A stretch of 64,000 nucleotides of DNA from contig JAGWXD010000001.1 in assembly GCA_018970085.1 (NCBI GenBank), forward strand, positions 124,001 to 188,000, given 5' to 3'. Origin of the DNA: Cyanobacteria bacterium REEB459. Its GTDB lineage: Bacteria > Cyanobacteriota > Cyanobacteriia > Phormidesmidales > Phormidesmidaceae. The notes beneath the pieces were generated by a model. It worked only from the letters and a program-made list of their open reading frames with translations, did not search any database and was not told the origin of the DNA. This document shows, one piece after another, positions 53,112-62,339 of the stretch (position 1 is its first letter; each line of letters starts with the position of its first letter). The translations under genes were made by a program, and so were the position numbers.

Positions 53112-53318
53112 ATGACGACTCCAAAGGAAGTATTTGATCACCTGCAACAGCTTGAGCAGGTCGATACAGTGCAAAGTGCTTCTTACCGGGAAGAGGCCCA
53201 GGCTGTCCTGGCCGATGACGGGGTGAGTTTGAAATGGCGACAGGCGATCTCCGATCTCCTCAACCAGGCTAACCACGATTTAGCCCTCCATACCGTGGGT
53301 AAGGAAGACAGCTACTAA
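53112..53318 (+). CDS. Small hypothetical protein
   Basis: 68 residues from ATG 53112 with GAGG about 9 nt upstream: MTTPKEVFDHLQQLEQVDTV, a helical-looking protein of about 7.5 kDa. Not recognised. The opposite strand also has an open frame (53061-53276), but this frame has the better ribosome site and an ordinary composition. It lies alone between the flavodiiron gene and tRNA-Lys. Confidence 0.55.
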   Translation: MTTPKEVFDHLQQLEQVDTVQSASYREEAQAVLADDGVSLKWRQAISDLLNQANHDLALHTVGKEDSY

Positions 53319-53386
53319 ATCCTCTAATGTGGCTGGCTAGCGCCACTCTAGGTGAGTCAACTCTAGGTGAGTCAATTTAGGAACCA

Positions 53387-53458
53387 TGGGTGACCTGGGA
53401 TTCGAACCCAGAACCAGCGGATTAAGAGTCCGATGCGCTACCATTGCGCCAGTCACCC
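53387..53458 (-). tRNA. tRNA-Lys (CUU)
   Basis: 72 nt on the minus strand. Acceptor GGGTGAC/GTCACCC, D arm GCGC/GCGC, anticodon loop CTCTTAA (CTT), T arm CTGGG-TTCGAAT-CCCAG, discriminator A (53387). The first anticodon-stem pair is T-C. Reads AAG. Confidence 0.95.
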
Positions 53459-53521
53459 TCTCTGGCACCTAACCCCTCAGCCATGAGTTATACCATACCC
53501 TAGAGGGATTCTGGTGAAGTC

Positions 53522-54478
53522 TTAACGGGTTTCTAGCCAGGCTATAACCTGGTCACCCAGGCAGGTCTGGTTTAGCCGATCAATCTCCCGAATTCCCGTA
53601 GGACTGGTAACATTCACCTCTGTCAGGTAACCACCAATCACATCGATACCCACCAAATAGAGGCCATCCCGTTGTAGGGTAGGGGCCAACTGACGGCAAA
53701 TATGCCGCTCTCGGTCGGTAATCTCGGTGGCAGCCACCCGTCCTCCCACTGCCATATTACCCCGAAACTCGCTGCCAGTGGGAATTCGGTTAACAGCTCC
53801 AATGGGCTCTCCATCTAGCAAGACAATACGCTTATCGCCCTGGCTGGCGGCGGGCAGGTAGGTCTGGATCATCACCGGTTCCTGCCCCTGACGGGTACTG
53901 ATTTCTACCATGGAGTTCAGATTGCGATCGCCGGCCTGCAAAAACAAAATTCCCTCTCCGGCTTTACCGCCCAGGGGTTTGAGCACCGCCCTTCCCCACT
54001 GTTCGACGGTGTCTCGAATTAAGGTCTTATTCTGACTCACAATAGTTTCGGGAATGGCCTCAGTAAATTGCAGAGCATACATTTTCTCGTTAGCCTGTCG
54101 CAGTCCTCTGGGGGCGTTAACCACCAGGGTCTGGGCCCCTACATAGTCGAGAATATAGGTAGCGTAGAGATAGGGCACGCTCACCGGCGGGTCAGTCCGC
54201 ATAAACACCGCATCCATGGTGTCCAGGGGTAACTGTTCTACCCGATCAATCTCGTACCAGAACTCCGTCGCTACCCAATGGCCATCTACCAATTGCACCG
54301 GAGTCAACTGCACCTGACGCAGTAGTCCCCAGGCTTGGCCAGCCACCACGCTCAAGAGCGAAGCCTCGGTAATCCATACCTGGTGGCCCCGCCGTTGAGC
54401 TGCCTCGATTAGGGCCACACTGGTATCGTGACCAGGGTCAAGGCGCTCAATAGGATCGATAATAAAGACAATGTTCAC
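53522..54478 (-). CDS. gshB: Glutathione synthetase
   Basis: GshB joins gamma-Glu-Cys and Gly with ATP. 318 residues. Starts IVFIIDPIERLDPGHDTSVA; central VLKPLGGKAGEGILFLQAG (ATP-grasp Lys and Gly loop) and later IVLLDGEPIGAVNRIPTG, GVDVIGGYLTEVNVTSPTG-type ending (here LVGIDVIGGYLTEVNVTSPT) with the metal-binding Glu and Asn. It matches the bacterial GshB family in length and order. Transcribed divergently from the TPR lipoprotein gene. Confidence 0.95.
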   Translation of the reverse strand: MNIVFIIDPIERLDPGHDTSVALIEAAQRRGHQVWITEASLLSVVAGQAWGLLRQVQLTPVQLVDGHWVATEFWYEIDRVEQLPLDTMDAVFMRTDPPVSVPYLYATYILDYVGAQTLVVNAPRGLRQANEKMYALQFTEAIPETIVSQNKTLIRDTVEQWGRAVLKPLGGKAGEGILFLQAGDRNLNSMVEISTRQGQEPVMIQTYLPAASQGDKRIVLLDGEPIGAVNRIPTGSEFRGNMAVGGRVAATEITDRERHICRQLAPTLQRDGLYLVGIDVIGGYLTEVNVTSPTGIREIDRLNQTCLGDQVIAWLETR

Positions 54479-54567
54479 AGTGCGTCTCCTCCAGGGCCGG
54501 GCTCAGAGCCCCAACCCTGGGTTAATTCAAGCCTCAACCATTTACCATACCTGAGCAGGGGGCAACT

Positions 54568-55344
54568 ATGATCCAGGTGCTGAAGTCAAACCAACTTTCC
54601 CTGGCAGGGTTAGTGCTGCTGGTAGGCTGTCAATCCACACCACCTCTGGCTTTCACTCCCTTGATGCCGTCCCAGGCCATGGTTGAAACCCTGGCCTATC
54701 CTGGCTTTTTGGTCCAGCCCCAACTCGCCGATCGCTATCGCCAGCAGGGGTTAAGGGCCCGCCAACGGGGAGACCTGGGGGCAGCCATTGCGATGCTCAA
54801 AATTGCCCTTGCCCTCGATCCCCATAGCCCCTCTGGCTACACCATTCTGGGTTGGACCCAGCACCTGGCAGGAGCTCGCAGCGAGGCCATAATGACCCTC
54901 AACCAGGCCCTCATCCAGAGGCCTGATCTGGTGCCTGCCCTCAATGCCTTGGGGATTGTCTACCTGGTAGAGGCAGACCTGACGGCGGCCATCCGTACCC
55001 ATAATCAGGCCATAGCCCTGCAGCCTAATAACGAAGTCGCTCACTACAACCTGGCTCTGGCCTACCAGCGGCTGGGGCAGAACCAACAGGCGATCTCCCA
55101 TGGCCGCACCGCCACCCAGCTAGAACCTGGCAATCCCCATCCCTGGTTGGCCCTGGCGCTGGCCTTGAGGAGCGCCGGCGACCTGAACCAGGCCAGGCTA
55201 GCCTATGGCCGAGCGTTAAGCCTGGATGGCCGCTATGGTCAACCTGGCTATTTAAATTCCCTGGAACGGGCCGGCTTTAGTGCCGATCAGATAGCCGCCC
55301 TAGCCAGGCGGGTCGATCACCCCGACTCACCACCATCTCCATAA
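54568..55344 (+). CDS. TPR-repeat lipoprotein
   Basis: 258 residues. The N-terminus ends in a lipobox, LVLLVGCQS (Cys at about residue 21), so it is probably anchored in a membrane. Residues 55-225 contain about five tetratricopeptide repeats (for example AIAMLKIALALDPHSPSGYT; AIRTHNQAIALQPNNEVAHY). TPR modules bind partner proteins; the partner is not known. Upstream 90 bp are shared with gshB as divergent promoters. Confidence 0.88.
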   Translation: MIQVLKSNQLSLAGLVLLVGCQSTPPLAFTPLMPSQAMVETLAYPGFLVQPQLADRYRQQGLRARQRGDLGAAIAMLKIALALDPHSPSGYTILGWTQHLAGARSEAIMTLNQALIQRPDLVPALNALGIVYLVEADLTAAIRTHNQAIALQPNNEVAHYNLALAYQRLGQNQQAISHGRTATQLEPGNPHPWLALALALRSAGDLNQARLAYGRALSLDGRYGQPGYLNSLERAGFSADQIAALARRVDHPDSPPSP

Positions 55345-55415
55345 TGTCAACCGGTTGATAGCTGACTGCGCCCTATTGCTGAGCTTCCCTCAGGTTGGAG
55401 GTAGCTAGCCCCAGC

Positions 55416-56267
55416 TTAGCGTCGATGGCGACTCGGAAAGTCCTCAGTGCCGCCGTGCCCCTCCCTAGGGTTCTGATCCATCAAGGTAGCCAGTCCTTCT
55501 GTCAAAAGCTTAGGATCCATGAAAACCACCTTAGAGTTGCTGCTTTCCCCCAACTTTTGGTTAGCCTCAACATAATCCTGAGCAATCAGAAACTGTAAAA
55601 TACTGGCACCATCAGAACGTTTATTGAGGGCATCGGCTAGCATCTGAATCGATCGCACGGTAGCCTCTGTTCGCTTAATCGCAGACTGCTGCTCTCCATC
55701 AGCCTTCAATACCATAGCGCGACGTTCCAGCTCGGCCGCCCGCTCCATTTCCATTGATTTATGAACTTTCTCGGGAGGGTTAATTTCTTGAAGCTCAACC
55801 CGGGTAACCTTTACCCCCCAGGGTTCAGTGGCGTCATCTAGTTGGGACAGCAGGGCTCGATTCAGTTCATCGCGAGATGACAAGGTTTTCTCAAATTCCA
55901 TGCGACCAATTTCAGAGCGCAGGGTAGTAATCACCAGTTCGCCAATGGCCTGTTCCACATCTTCAATGGCGTAATAGGTGAGCTCCGAATCCAAGATTTT
56001 CCAAAACACCACGGCATCCACTTCCAAAAAAACGTTGTCCTTAGTGATGGTGTTTTGCTTGGCAACATCTAGGATGCGTTCTCGCAAGCTAGTTTTATAG
56101 GCTACATAGTCAAGGGCAGGAACAATAAAATTTAAGCCCGGCTCGAGCTTGCGAGAAAAGCGACCCAGCCGCTCTACCAGGGCTTCGTCTCCCTCTTTAA
56201 TAATGCGAACCGAGCTAACGGTATAGCCAATAATGAGTAAGGCTAGAACACCAATAATGGAAGACAC
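55416..56267 (-). CDS. SPFH/band 7 protein (slipin/QmcA-like)
   Basis: 283 residues. One N-terminal transmembrane helix (IIGVLALLIIGYTVSSV) and the SPFH domain (KEGDEALVERLGRFSRKLEP; TKDNVFLEVDAVVFWKI) are followed by a coiled coil (ELERRAMVLKADGEQQSAIK). These proteins assemble into membrane microdomain scaffolds and associate with proteases of the FtsH or NfeD type. Start GTG 56265-56267. No NfeD gene is adjacent; the neighbour upstream is the beta-barrel gene. Confidence 0.92.
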   Translation of the reverse strand: MSSIIGVLALLIIGYTVSSVRIIKEGDEALVERLGRFSRKLEPGLNFIVPALDYVAYKTSLRERILDVAKQNTITKDNVFLEVDAVVFWKILDSELTYYAIEDVEQAIGELVITTLRSEIGRMEFEKTLSSRDELNRALLSQLDDATEPWGVKVTRVELQEINPPEKVHKSMEMERAAELERRAMVLKADGEQQSAIKRTEATVRSIQMLADALNKRSDGASILQFLIAQDYVEANQKLGESSNSKVVFMDPKLLTEGLATLMDQNPREGHGGTEDFPSRHRR

Positions 56268-56325
56268 AGGCGGGATTTATCCACGGGGGATGAACTAGAT
56301 TTGCAGACAAGTGTACTACTATTAT

Positions 56326-56862
56326 CTAAAATTGGATACCCATGCCTCCCTGCACAGAAATAGCCATGTTACCGCTGCCACGGTAGGCGTCAAAGGCAAA
56401 AATAGCGTTGCCAAAGGCAACCAGGTTACTGTTGGGGAACATATAGTCAATGCCTGGCTGTAATACAAAGGCGGTTTTATTACCGACTACGGTGGCACCA
56501 CTACCCCCTGGGAGGGAAATACCAGCCCCCAGATAGGCATCCATATTCCAGGTGAGGGGAACATCGTAGGAGACCGTCGGCACAACGGCAAAGTCATTAC
56601 CAAAGAGAAAGGCCTGGGCCCGCAGCGATATTGGTGCGGTCAAGAAGCGGTAACGACCCGCCAGGACTCCCTGCAGACTGCCACCCTGACCAGTGGCGGC
56701 ATCCTTAGTTAGGCCCGCCGCAGCGCCAATACCGACGTAGCTGCCGTAGGCAACCTGAGCCCTTGCCGCCCCCGCAGTCATAGCCCCGCCAACGGTGGCT
56801 ATGGCAGTTGCCGACAGGGCCACCAGGGCCCTGTATCCGATCCCACACTCTACGCTTTTCAT
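56326..56862 (-). CDS. Small outer-membrane beta-barrel-like protein
   Basis: 178 residues. A signal peptide is evident (hydrophobic stretch, cut about AARAQ-VAYG), then alternating strands with aromatic ends (GVLAGRYRFLTAPISLRAQA; AFLFGNDFAVVPTVSYDVPL) and a C-terminal Phe (GGMGIQF), as in BamA-dependent 8-strand barrels. The family is unclear. It is 58 bp upstream of the SPFH gene and may share its transcript. ATG 56862 is preceded by GAAGAG. Confidence 0.75.
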   Translation of the reverse strand: MKSVECGIGYRALVALSATAIATVGGAMTAGAARAQVAYGSYVGIGAAAGLTKDAATGQGGSLQGVLAGRYRFLTAPISLRAQAFLFGNDFAVVPTVSYDVPLTWNMDAYLGAGISLPGGSGATVVGNKTAFVLQPGIDYMFPNSNLVAFGNAIFAFDAYRGSGNMAISVQGGMGIQF

Positions 56863-57090
56863 CTCTTCAAATCCTCGCCGTTCAACGATTTCAGGTCAGC
56901 GGTAACAATCGAGCACCCAGGCGTCCTAAAACCTGACCATAAGCTTACTTCATGGTCAGAATTTCGACACATTGATTTTTGGGCTAGCTAGTGGCCCTTA
57001 GCAATCTTAAGGATCTCTAAGAACCCGGTTTCTATCCCCCTGACTATGGTTGGCTGGACAATATCACTAAGCCTGAGGGGAAGGAACCCT

Positions 57091-57432
57091 GTGAGTGCTA
57101 TCTCCACTAGTTTGCCAGACTATGAACGACATCTGTTAATAGCCCTGGCTGTGTTTCTGGGTCGTGATCCCGAAGTCCAGGCCCGTGCCTGCTTGTGTAT
57201 GTATCTACGACAGGCCGAGCCCCGCATTATGGCCCAGGTCAATTACTATGCCCATCGCTATGGGGTAGCAACGGGAGAGGCTATGGAGGGGTACGATCTG
57301 CTCACCCTACTGGCTGACTCACCCCAGAGTCTAAGGGAGGTGCTGCCCGATCTAGGGCGCGTCCACGAGGACCAGCAGCCAGACGTATTTGACTCCCCCG
57401 GGGTGGTAGATCAACCTGCACCCAACCCCTAG
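57091..57432 (+). CDS. Small hypothetical protein, cyanobacterial type
   Basis: 113 residues from GTG 57091, with GGAAGGAA about 8 nt upstream: [20 protein letters not shown] followed by [20 protein letters not shown]. It is helical in its first 90 residues and has a proline-rich tail. Not recognised. An upstream in-frame ATG (57046) would add 15 residues. The stop overlaps the stop region of trpG by 4 bp on the other strand. Confidence 0.68.
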   Translation: MSAISTSLPDYERHLLIALAVFLGRDPEVQARACLCMYLRQAEPRIMAQVNYYAHRYGVATGEAMEGYDLLTLLADSPQSLREVLPDLGRVHEDQQPDVFDSPGVVDQPAPNP

Positions 57433-58028
57433 GATGGAGGGGGGATAGACTCCAGGAAATTGCTCAAGATAGATTTACCCACGGGAGTCAGAATGCTTTC
57501 TGGATGAAACTGTACCCCTTGCAGATGGGGGTAGTGGCGGTGTCGTACTCCCATAATGGTGCCATCCTCTACCCAGGCGGTAATTTCTAAGACCTCAGGG
57601 CAGGTGGGGCGATCGATGACTAAACTGTGGTAACGCGTAGCCTGAAAAGGACTATCTAAGCCGGCAAAGACCCCAGCCCCTTGGTGATAAATAGGCGATG
57701 TTTTGCCATGCATCAAGGCTGGTGCCGGAACCACCCGGCCACCCCAGGCCTGACCAATGCTCTGGTGACCCAGGCAAACCCCTAAAATGGGAATAGTAGG
57801 GCCCAGCTCGGTGATTACCTGCAAGGAAATACCGGCATCATCAGGGCAACCAGGACCAGGAGAAATAACAATACCTGCAGGGGCAAGGTCCACAATCTCT
57901 GCCAGGCTGATTTGGTCATTACGACACACCTCCAGACTGGCGGCCAGGGGTATGATCTGCCCCAGTTCGCCCAGGTATTGCACCAGGTTATAGGTAAAAC
58001 TATCGTAATTATCGATAACAAGAATCAT
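57429..58028 (-). CDS. trpG: Anthranilate/aminodeoxychorismate synthase glutamine amidotransferase
   Basis: 199 residues, class I glutamine amidotransferase that supplies ammonia to TrpE or PabB. The triad is Cys in [15 protein letters not shown], and His and Glu in [13 protein letters not shown]. The N-terminus [19 protein letters not shown] is typical. In cyanobacteria one protein often serves both tryptophan and folate synthesis, so pabA is an equal name. Overlaps the dgkA gene (ATGA, 4 bp), so it is the second gene of a unit. Confidence 0.92.
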   Translation of the reverse strand: MILVIDNYDSFTYNLVQYLGELGQIIPLAASLEVCRNDQISLAEIVDLAPAGIVISPGPGCPDDAGISLQVITELGPTIPILGVCLGHQSIGQAWGGRVVPAPALMHGKTSPIYHQGAGVFAGLDSPFQATRYHSLVIDRPTCPEVLEITAWVEDGTIMGVRHRHYPHLQGVQFHPESILTPVGKSILSNFLESIPPPS

Positions 58029-58498
58029 AATTTTTGAACCAAATGCCAGAGTGGCGGCACCAGCAGGCAGACTGCTACAAAAATCGAAGTCAGTGCCGAC
58101 AGCAAAACCGCAGCGGCAGCACAGTCTTTAGCGATCTTAGCGAGTTCATGGTAAGTTTGCTGCACCGTCAGATCTACCACGGACTCCAGGGCTGTGTTAA
58201 TCAATTCCATAGTCATTACAGCACCACAGGTCAAGCTGATAATGGCTACTTCCACAGGGCTCAGCCCCAATCCCAAAGCCAGTCCCACCGCCAGGGTGCC
58301 AATCACCACATGGATGCGAAAGTTACGCTGACTGCGAAAGGCATAGCTAATCCCCTGCCAGGCATATTTAAAGCTAACTAACAAATTGGTCGCGACCTGC
58401 CAGGATAGAGCTCGATTAATCGGGGGCAGGGCAGGTTCCGCCAGCGTTGAATCCGCCAGCGTTGAAATAGATTGAGACTTTTTGCTATAGATGGTCAT
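58025..58498 (-). CDS. dgkA: Diacylglycerol/undecaprenol kinase family protein
   Basis: 157 residues. Membrane-embedded kinase with an N-terminal hydrophilic stretch, then [20 protein letters not shown], the catalytic [17 protein letters not shown] helix and [17 protein letters not shown]. Three transmembrane helices. It phosphorylates diacylglycerol or undecaprenol for lipid recycling; specificity is not decidable. A 14-bp tandem repeat encodes the [10 protein letters not shown] duplication near the N-terminus. Confidence 0.9.
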   Translation of the reverse strand: MTIYSKKSQSISTLADSTLAEPALPPINRALSWQVATNLLVSFKYAWQGISYAFRSQRNFRIHVVIGTLAVGLALGLGLSPVEVAIISLTCGAVMTMELINTALESVVDLTVQQTYHELAKIAKDCAAAAVLLSALTSIFVAVCLLVPPLWHLVQKL

Positions 58499-58692
58499 AG
58501 ATGAAAAAATAATAATATCGAAATATTAAGCCCTGGATAGGGGTTTGAAAAGGGTAGAAGCAGATCACCTGTGGAGCAGCAGCCCAGGCTCGATGGACTG
58601 TCGTTGGGGATCTGTCAAGAACGTAGGACTGGGGCCTCGGCCCTGGCTAGTATCGGATTGAGGTTGCCCCCAGACCACTACAAAAGCTGATT

Positions 58693-59880
58693 TCAGGGTC
58701 TGGGTACTAAATAAAATAGTCGGCCCACAGTGTTAATGCGACCCGCCAGGTCTCCGGCCTCTACGCCCGAACCTACAAACAGATCAACTCGACCGGGCCC
58801 CACGATCGCTCCGCCCGTATCCTGATCTAGTACCAGCCGGGTGAGGGGTTGGCTGCCCCAAGCCCCGGTGGAGTGACGCTGGGGGAGAGCCAGCTGAATG
58901 AGAGCGATCGCCCCGGGGGGCATGAGGGACTTGTCGGTGGCAATGGAATAGCCCGCCGTCAGCGGTACCCGCAGGCTACCGATGGGCGCGCCTGGGGTCA
59001 CCTCTCGAAAGAAAATAAACCGCTGGTTACGGGGCAGGTAGGTATCTAAATCGGCAGGATGGGCGGCAAAGTACTCGATCAACCGGGGTAGGGATAGTTC
59101 ACCCGCCGGAATCTTGCCATCCTCCACCAGGGCTCGACCAATGCTGGTGTAAGGGTAGTCAGTCCGACCGGCGTACCCCACCGCCATCACCCGGCCATCG
59201 GGCAGGTCGAGTTGGGCCGAGCCCTGCACCTGCACCAAAAAGGCCTCCAGGCGACTAGCTAACCAGACTAGCTCTAATCCCGCTAGAGGCCCCTGACTCG
59301 CTGCCAGGCCATCCTTACCCTCTAGAGCAGCCCGGCTGGGGTGGGGCTGGGGCCAGGCGTCTAGATCGGTGGGACGGCGATAGAGGGGATAGCGGTACTC
59401 CGCCGTGGGTAGAGGGCTAGCCCGGAAGTGGGGCTCAAAGTAGCCCGTAAAAGCTACCGTGCCCTGACCATCCCCGCCGGTTGCCTGATAAAGCTTAAAC
59501 TCCGCCGCCAGTGCGGCCCGAAAGGCGGCCTGGCTAGGGCTGGTGCTGACCAGCTGGCGCAATCGCTGCAGGCTGCGCCAGACGAGATCGCGACTAATCT
59601 CCGGCAGCCAGTAATCCTGGTAATCTGCGGCTGCCTTGGGGCTAGCCAGGTAGGTAAGGCTGCGATCAATTGCCTGTAAGAGGGGTTGCCGATCTAGAGG
59701 CCAGGGGAGGCTGGACCAAACCTGGGCCTGATCGGCGGCAAGTAGAGCGCGCAGGGGTGGGGCCGTCGCCCTATCCTCTGGAGCAGGCTGACGGATCTGA
59801 CCAAGGGCAGGTTGCCCCACCGCCATGGGAATCAGTAAAAGCGCCCACAGCTCTCGCCAAAATCGCCCCCGCTGCGGCAT
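58693..59880 (-). CDS. mltA: Membrane-bound lytic murein transglycosylase A
   Basis: MltA cleaves peptidoglycan glycan strands. 395 residues with an N-terminal signal segment (WALLLIPMAVGQPALG); no clear lipobox Cys is seen. Domain A has VAFTGYFEPHFRASPLPTAE and PLYRRP; the end has the catalytic-Asp region LVLDQDTGGAIVGPGRVDLF and GSGVEAGDLAGR. It starts on the stop of the upstream 84-residue gene (1-bp overlap). Confidence 0.92.
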   Translation of the reverse strand: MPQRGRFWRELWALLLIPMAVGQPALGQIRQPAPEDRATAPPLRALLAADQAQVWSSLPWPLDRQPLLQAIDRSLTYLASPKAAADYQDYWLPEISRDLVWRSLQRLRQLVSTSPSQAAFRAALAAEFKLYQATGGDGQGTVAFTGYFEPHFRASPLPTAEYRYPLYRRPTDLDAWPQPHPSRAALEGKDGLAASQGPLAGLELVWLASRLEAFLVQVQGSAQLDLPDGRVMAVGYAGRTDYPYTSIGRALVEDGKIPAGELSLPRLIEYFAAHPADLDTYLPRNQRFIFFREVTPGAPIGSLRVPLTAGYSIATDKSLMPPGAIALIQLALPQRHSTGAWGSQPLTRLVLDQDTGGAIVGPGRVDLFVGSGVEAGDLAGRINTVGRLFYLVPRP

Positions 59881-60134
59881 TAGAAGCGCTCCACACTGGA
59901 ACTAAAAATAGGTTCTACTCGAATCGCCACCAACCGGGAGGGGCGCAGCACCATGTATTCGCCAGGATTGATTTTAGGCAGAGGCACGGTAATAAAGTCG
60001 TCAGAGCCGGCCTTAGGCATCAGCTCGCCGCTATACCACTTTTGAAACTCCTGGATAGAGGAAAAGCTCACCTCTTCCCGGTGGCCTCCCTCAAACAATA
60101 AATGAATAGTGTACTCACTGGGAGTTCTAGGCAT
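59880..60134 (-). CDS. Small cyanobacterial hypothetical protein
   Basis: 84 residues: RTPSEYTIHLLFEGGHREEV, then FQKWYSGELMPKAGSDDFIT, ending AIRVEPIFSSSVERF. It has a beta-rich look and no known motif; similar proteins are frequent in cyanobacteria. It overlaps mltA by 1 bp (coupled), so a role in cell envelope work is possible. Confidence 0.75.
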   Translation of the reverse strand: MPRTPSEYTIHLLFEGGHREEVSFSSIQEFQKWYSGELMPKAGSDDFITVPLPKINPGEYMVLRPSRLVAIRVEPIFSSSVERF

Positions 60135-60262
60135 AGACGTCTTCCTCAGGCTAATTGCTACCTATTATCAGTCGTTGCATCCTAAAATCCCAGCTTCAAG
60201 ACTGAATTTCACTGTTTTAGGCAGTCTTTGCCTGGGGCTAGAAGGGCGGCTGGAGGGTTGCC

Positions 60263-60664
60263 TCACGGAACAATCAAAACCGGGCAAGGGGAAAGATTAA
60301 TCACCCGGGTGGTGACGCTTTCTGCCTGGGCCTCTTCGATCAGGCCAACTCCGCGGCAGCCCATCACGATCAAGTCGGCACCCATTTCGTCGGCCACATC
60401 GCAGATGACAAAAGCGGGCTGCCCCTGGCGCTCAATCGCCTCAGCCTCAATTCCCTGGGTGGCAAACAGCTGCCTGGCCTTATCCAAAAGCTCAGCCACC
60501 GCGTCAGGAGAAGACTGACTGGAGATTTGACCTGATTCCTGGGGTTCTACCACCGACAGCAACACCAGACGACTGTGATGGAAATTGACCAATTCCACCA
60601 CCTTAGGAGCGGCCTGCTGAGCCTCGGAACTCATATCAATGGGAAATAAAATGGTCTTAAACAT
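60263..60664 (-). CDS. Universal stress protein UspA family
   Basis: 133 residues. FKTILFPIDMSSEAQQAAPK starts the alpha/beta fold, and the ATP loop DLIVMGCRGVGLIEEAQAES resembles G-x2-G-x9-G(S/T), with Cys in place of the usual Ser at position 2; the end is VTTRVINLSPCPVLIVP. The protein may bind ATP. Stand-alone gene. Confidence 0.92.
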   Translation of the reverse strand: MFKTILFPIDMSSEAQQAAPKVVELVNFHHSRLVLLSVVEPQESGQISSQSSPDAVAELLDKARQLFATQGIEAEAIERQGQPAFVICDVADEMGADLIVMGCRGVGLIEEAQAESVTTRVINLSPCPVLIVP

Positions 60665-60859
60665 AGGCGATCAAAGGGAACTCGCACTCCGGTAAAATAA
60701 AGGATCGATAGGTAAATATTACGACAGATTCAGGGTCTAGACGGATTGTGCCCGCCGCTAAGACTAGCTTAGTCAAGGTTGAGTCGGCTTAGTCCCTGTT
60801 GTTCCATAACGTAATAAACAAAAATAAAGACTTAAGCAGTTTTCAGGAGGTTTATCCCA

Positions 60860-62065
60860 GTGGTCAAAAAATCCGTGGCCAGTCTAACTACCGCTGACGT
60901 AGCGGGCAAGCGAGTCCTCATTCGGGCCGATTTCAACGTGCCCCTCGATAAACAGGGCAACATCACCGACGATACCCGCATTCGGGCCGCCCTACCCACC
61001 ATTCAAGACCTCACCAGCAAGGGAGCGAAGGTGCTGCTCAGCAGCCACTTTGGGCGTCCCGAGGGCAAAGTGGTAGATAGTATGCGCCTCACCCCCGTCG
61101 CCCAACGCCTGGGCGAGCTGCTGGGCCAGCCCGTGGTCAAGTGTGATGACTGTATTGGTGCGACCGTCACGGCCGCCGTTAATGCCCTGCAAAACGGCCA
61201 GGTTGCCCTGCTGGAAAATGTGCGCTTCTACGCCGGCGAAGAGGCTAACGACCCCGAATTTGCTAAACAACTGGCCGCCAATGCCGACCTCTACGTTAAT
61301 GATGCCTTTGGTACCGCCCACCGGGCCCACGCCTCCACCGCCGGGGTCACCCAGTACCTCAGCCCCTCGGTGGCGGGATATTTGATCGAGAAGGAACTGC
61401 AATACCTGCAGGCGGCGATCGAACATCCCCAGCGCCCCCTGGCCGCCATTATTGGCGGGTCTAAGGTTTCCAGTAAAATTGGCGTGATCGAGACCCTACT
61501 GGACAAGGTCGATAAGCTGCTGATCGGTGGCGGCATGATCTTCACCTTCTACAAGGCCCGGGGGCTGGCGGTGGGCAAGTCCCTGGTGGAGGAAGATAAG
61601 CTGGAACTGGCCCAGAAGCTAGAGGCTAAGGCCAAGGAACGGGGAGTGGAGTTACTACTGCCCACCGATGTGGTGGTGGCCGATGCCTTTGATGCCAACG
61701 CCAATGCCAAAACCGTCGGCATTGACGCCATCCCCGACGGCTGGATGGGGTTAGACATTGGCCCCGATTCTGTCAAGGTGTTCCAGGCTGCCCTCAAGCA
61801 GTGTAAGTCGGTGATTTGGAATGGTCCCATGGGCGTATTTGAGTTTGACAAGTTTGCCGTGGGCACCGAGGCGATCGCCCATACCCTGGCAGACCTCACC
61901 GGTCAGGGGGTGACCACCATCATCGGTGGCGGCGACTCCGTAGCGGCGGTGGAGAAGGTCGGTGTAGCCGAGAAAATGAGCCACATCTCCACCGGCGGTG
62001 GGGCTAGCCTGGAACTGCTAGAGGGCAAAGTACTACCGGGCATTGCCGCCCTAGACGAAGCCTAA
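60860..62065 (+). CDS. pgk: Phosphoglycerate kinase
   Basis: PGK interconverts 1,3-bisphosphoglycerate and 3-phosphoglycerate in the Calvin cycle and glycolysis. 401 residues: [32 protein letters not shown], the hinge and nucleotide domain with [20 protein letters not shown] and [13 protein letters not shown], and the conserved ending [20 protein letters not shown]. Start: GTG 60860 with CAGGAGG about 8 nt upstream. Terminator follows at 62125. Confidence 0.97.
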   Translation: MVKKSVASLTTADVAGKRVLIRADFNVPLDKQGNITDDTRIRAALPTIQDLTSKGAKVLLSSHFGRPEGKVVDSMRLTPVAQRLGELLGQPVVKCDDCIGATVTAAVNALQNGQVALLENVRFYAGEEANDPEFAKQLAANADLYVNDAFGTAHRAHASTAGVTQYLSPSVAGYLIEKELQYLQAAIEHPQRPLAAIIGGSKVSSKIGVIETLLDKVDKLLIGGGMIFTFYKARGLAVGKSLVEEDKLELAQKLEAKAKERGVELLLPTDVVVADAFDANANAKTVGIDAIPDGWMGLDIGPDSVKVFQAALKQCKSVIWNGPMGVFEFDKFAVGTEAIAHTLADLTGQGVTTIIGGGDSVAAVEKVGVAEKMSHISTGGGASLELLEGKVLPGIAALDEA

Positions 62066-62124
62066 GCAGACCTCAGACGGCACGGTGATGGCTGAGGATT
62101 AGCCCTCCAGCCTCAACCGATAGG

Positions 62125-62154
62125 GAACCCCTCACGGTTGAGGGGTTCTTTTTT
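62125..62154 (+). terminator. Rho-independent terminator of pgk
   Basis: Perfect 10-bp stem GAACCCCTCA (62125-62134) / TGAGGGGTTC (62139-62148), 4-nt loop CGGT, followed by six T. Confidence 0.9.
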
Positions 62155-62249
62155 GGCCCCAGGGCCAGACTAATCGCTAACGCCTGTGCTGGTCTGGCCT
62201 GGGGCCATGGGTTAAAGCCCTAAGCCTGGAGTTATCGGTAATTGAGCTC

Positions 62250-62292
62250 GACCGTCTATCGCCAGCTCAAGCTGTAGCAGCGATAGACGGTC
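62250..62292. promoter_or_regulatory. Perfect 13-bp inverted repeat upstream of the LOG gene
   Basis: GACCGTCTATCGC (62250-62262) and GCGATAGACGGTC (62280-62292) with a 17-nt spacer that contains its own CAGC/GCTG pair. It has no U-tract. An operator or leader hairpin for the LOG gene 48 bp downstream. Confidence 0.5.
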
Positions 62293-62339
62293 CGATTCTG
62301 ACTAGAATGTAGAATGCTGCTCCTGAAAAATTTACCGCT

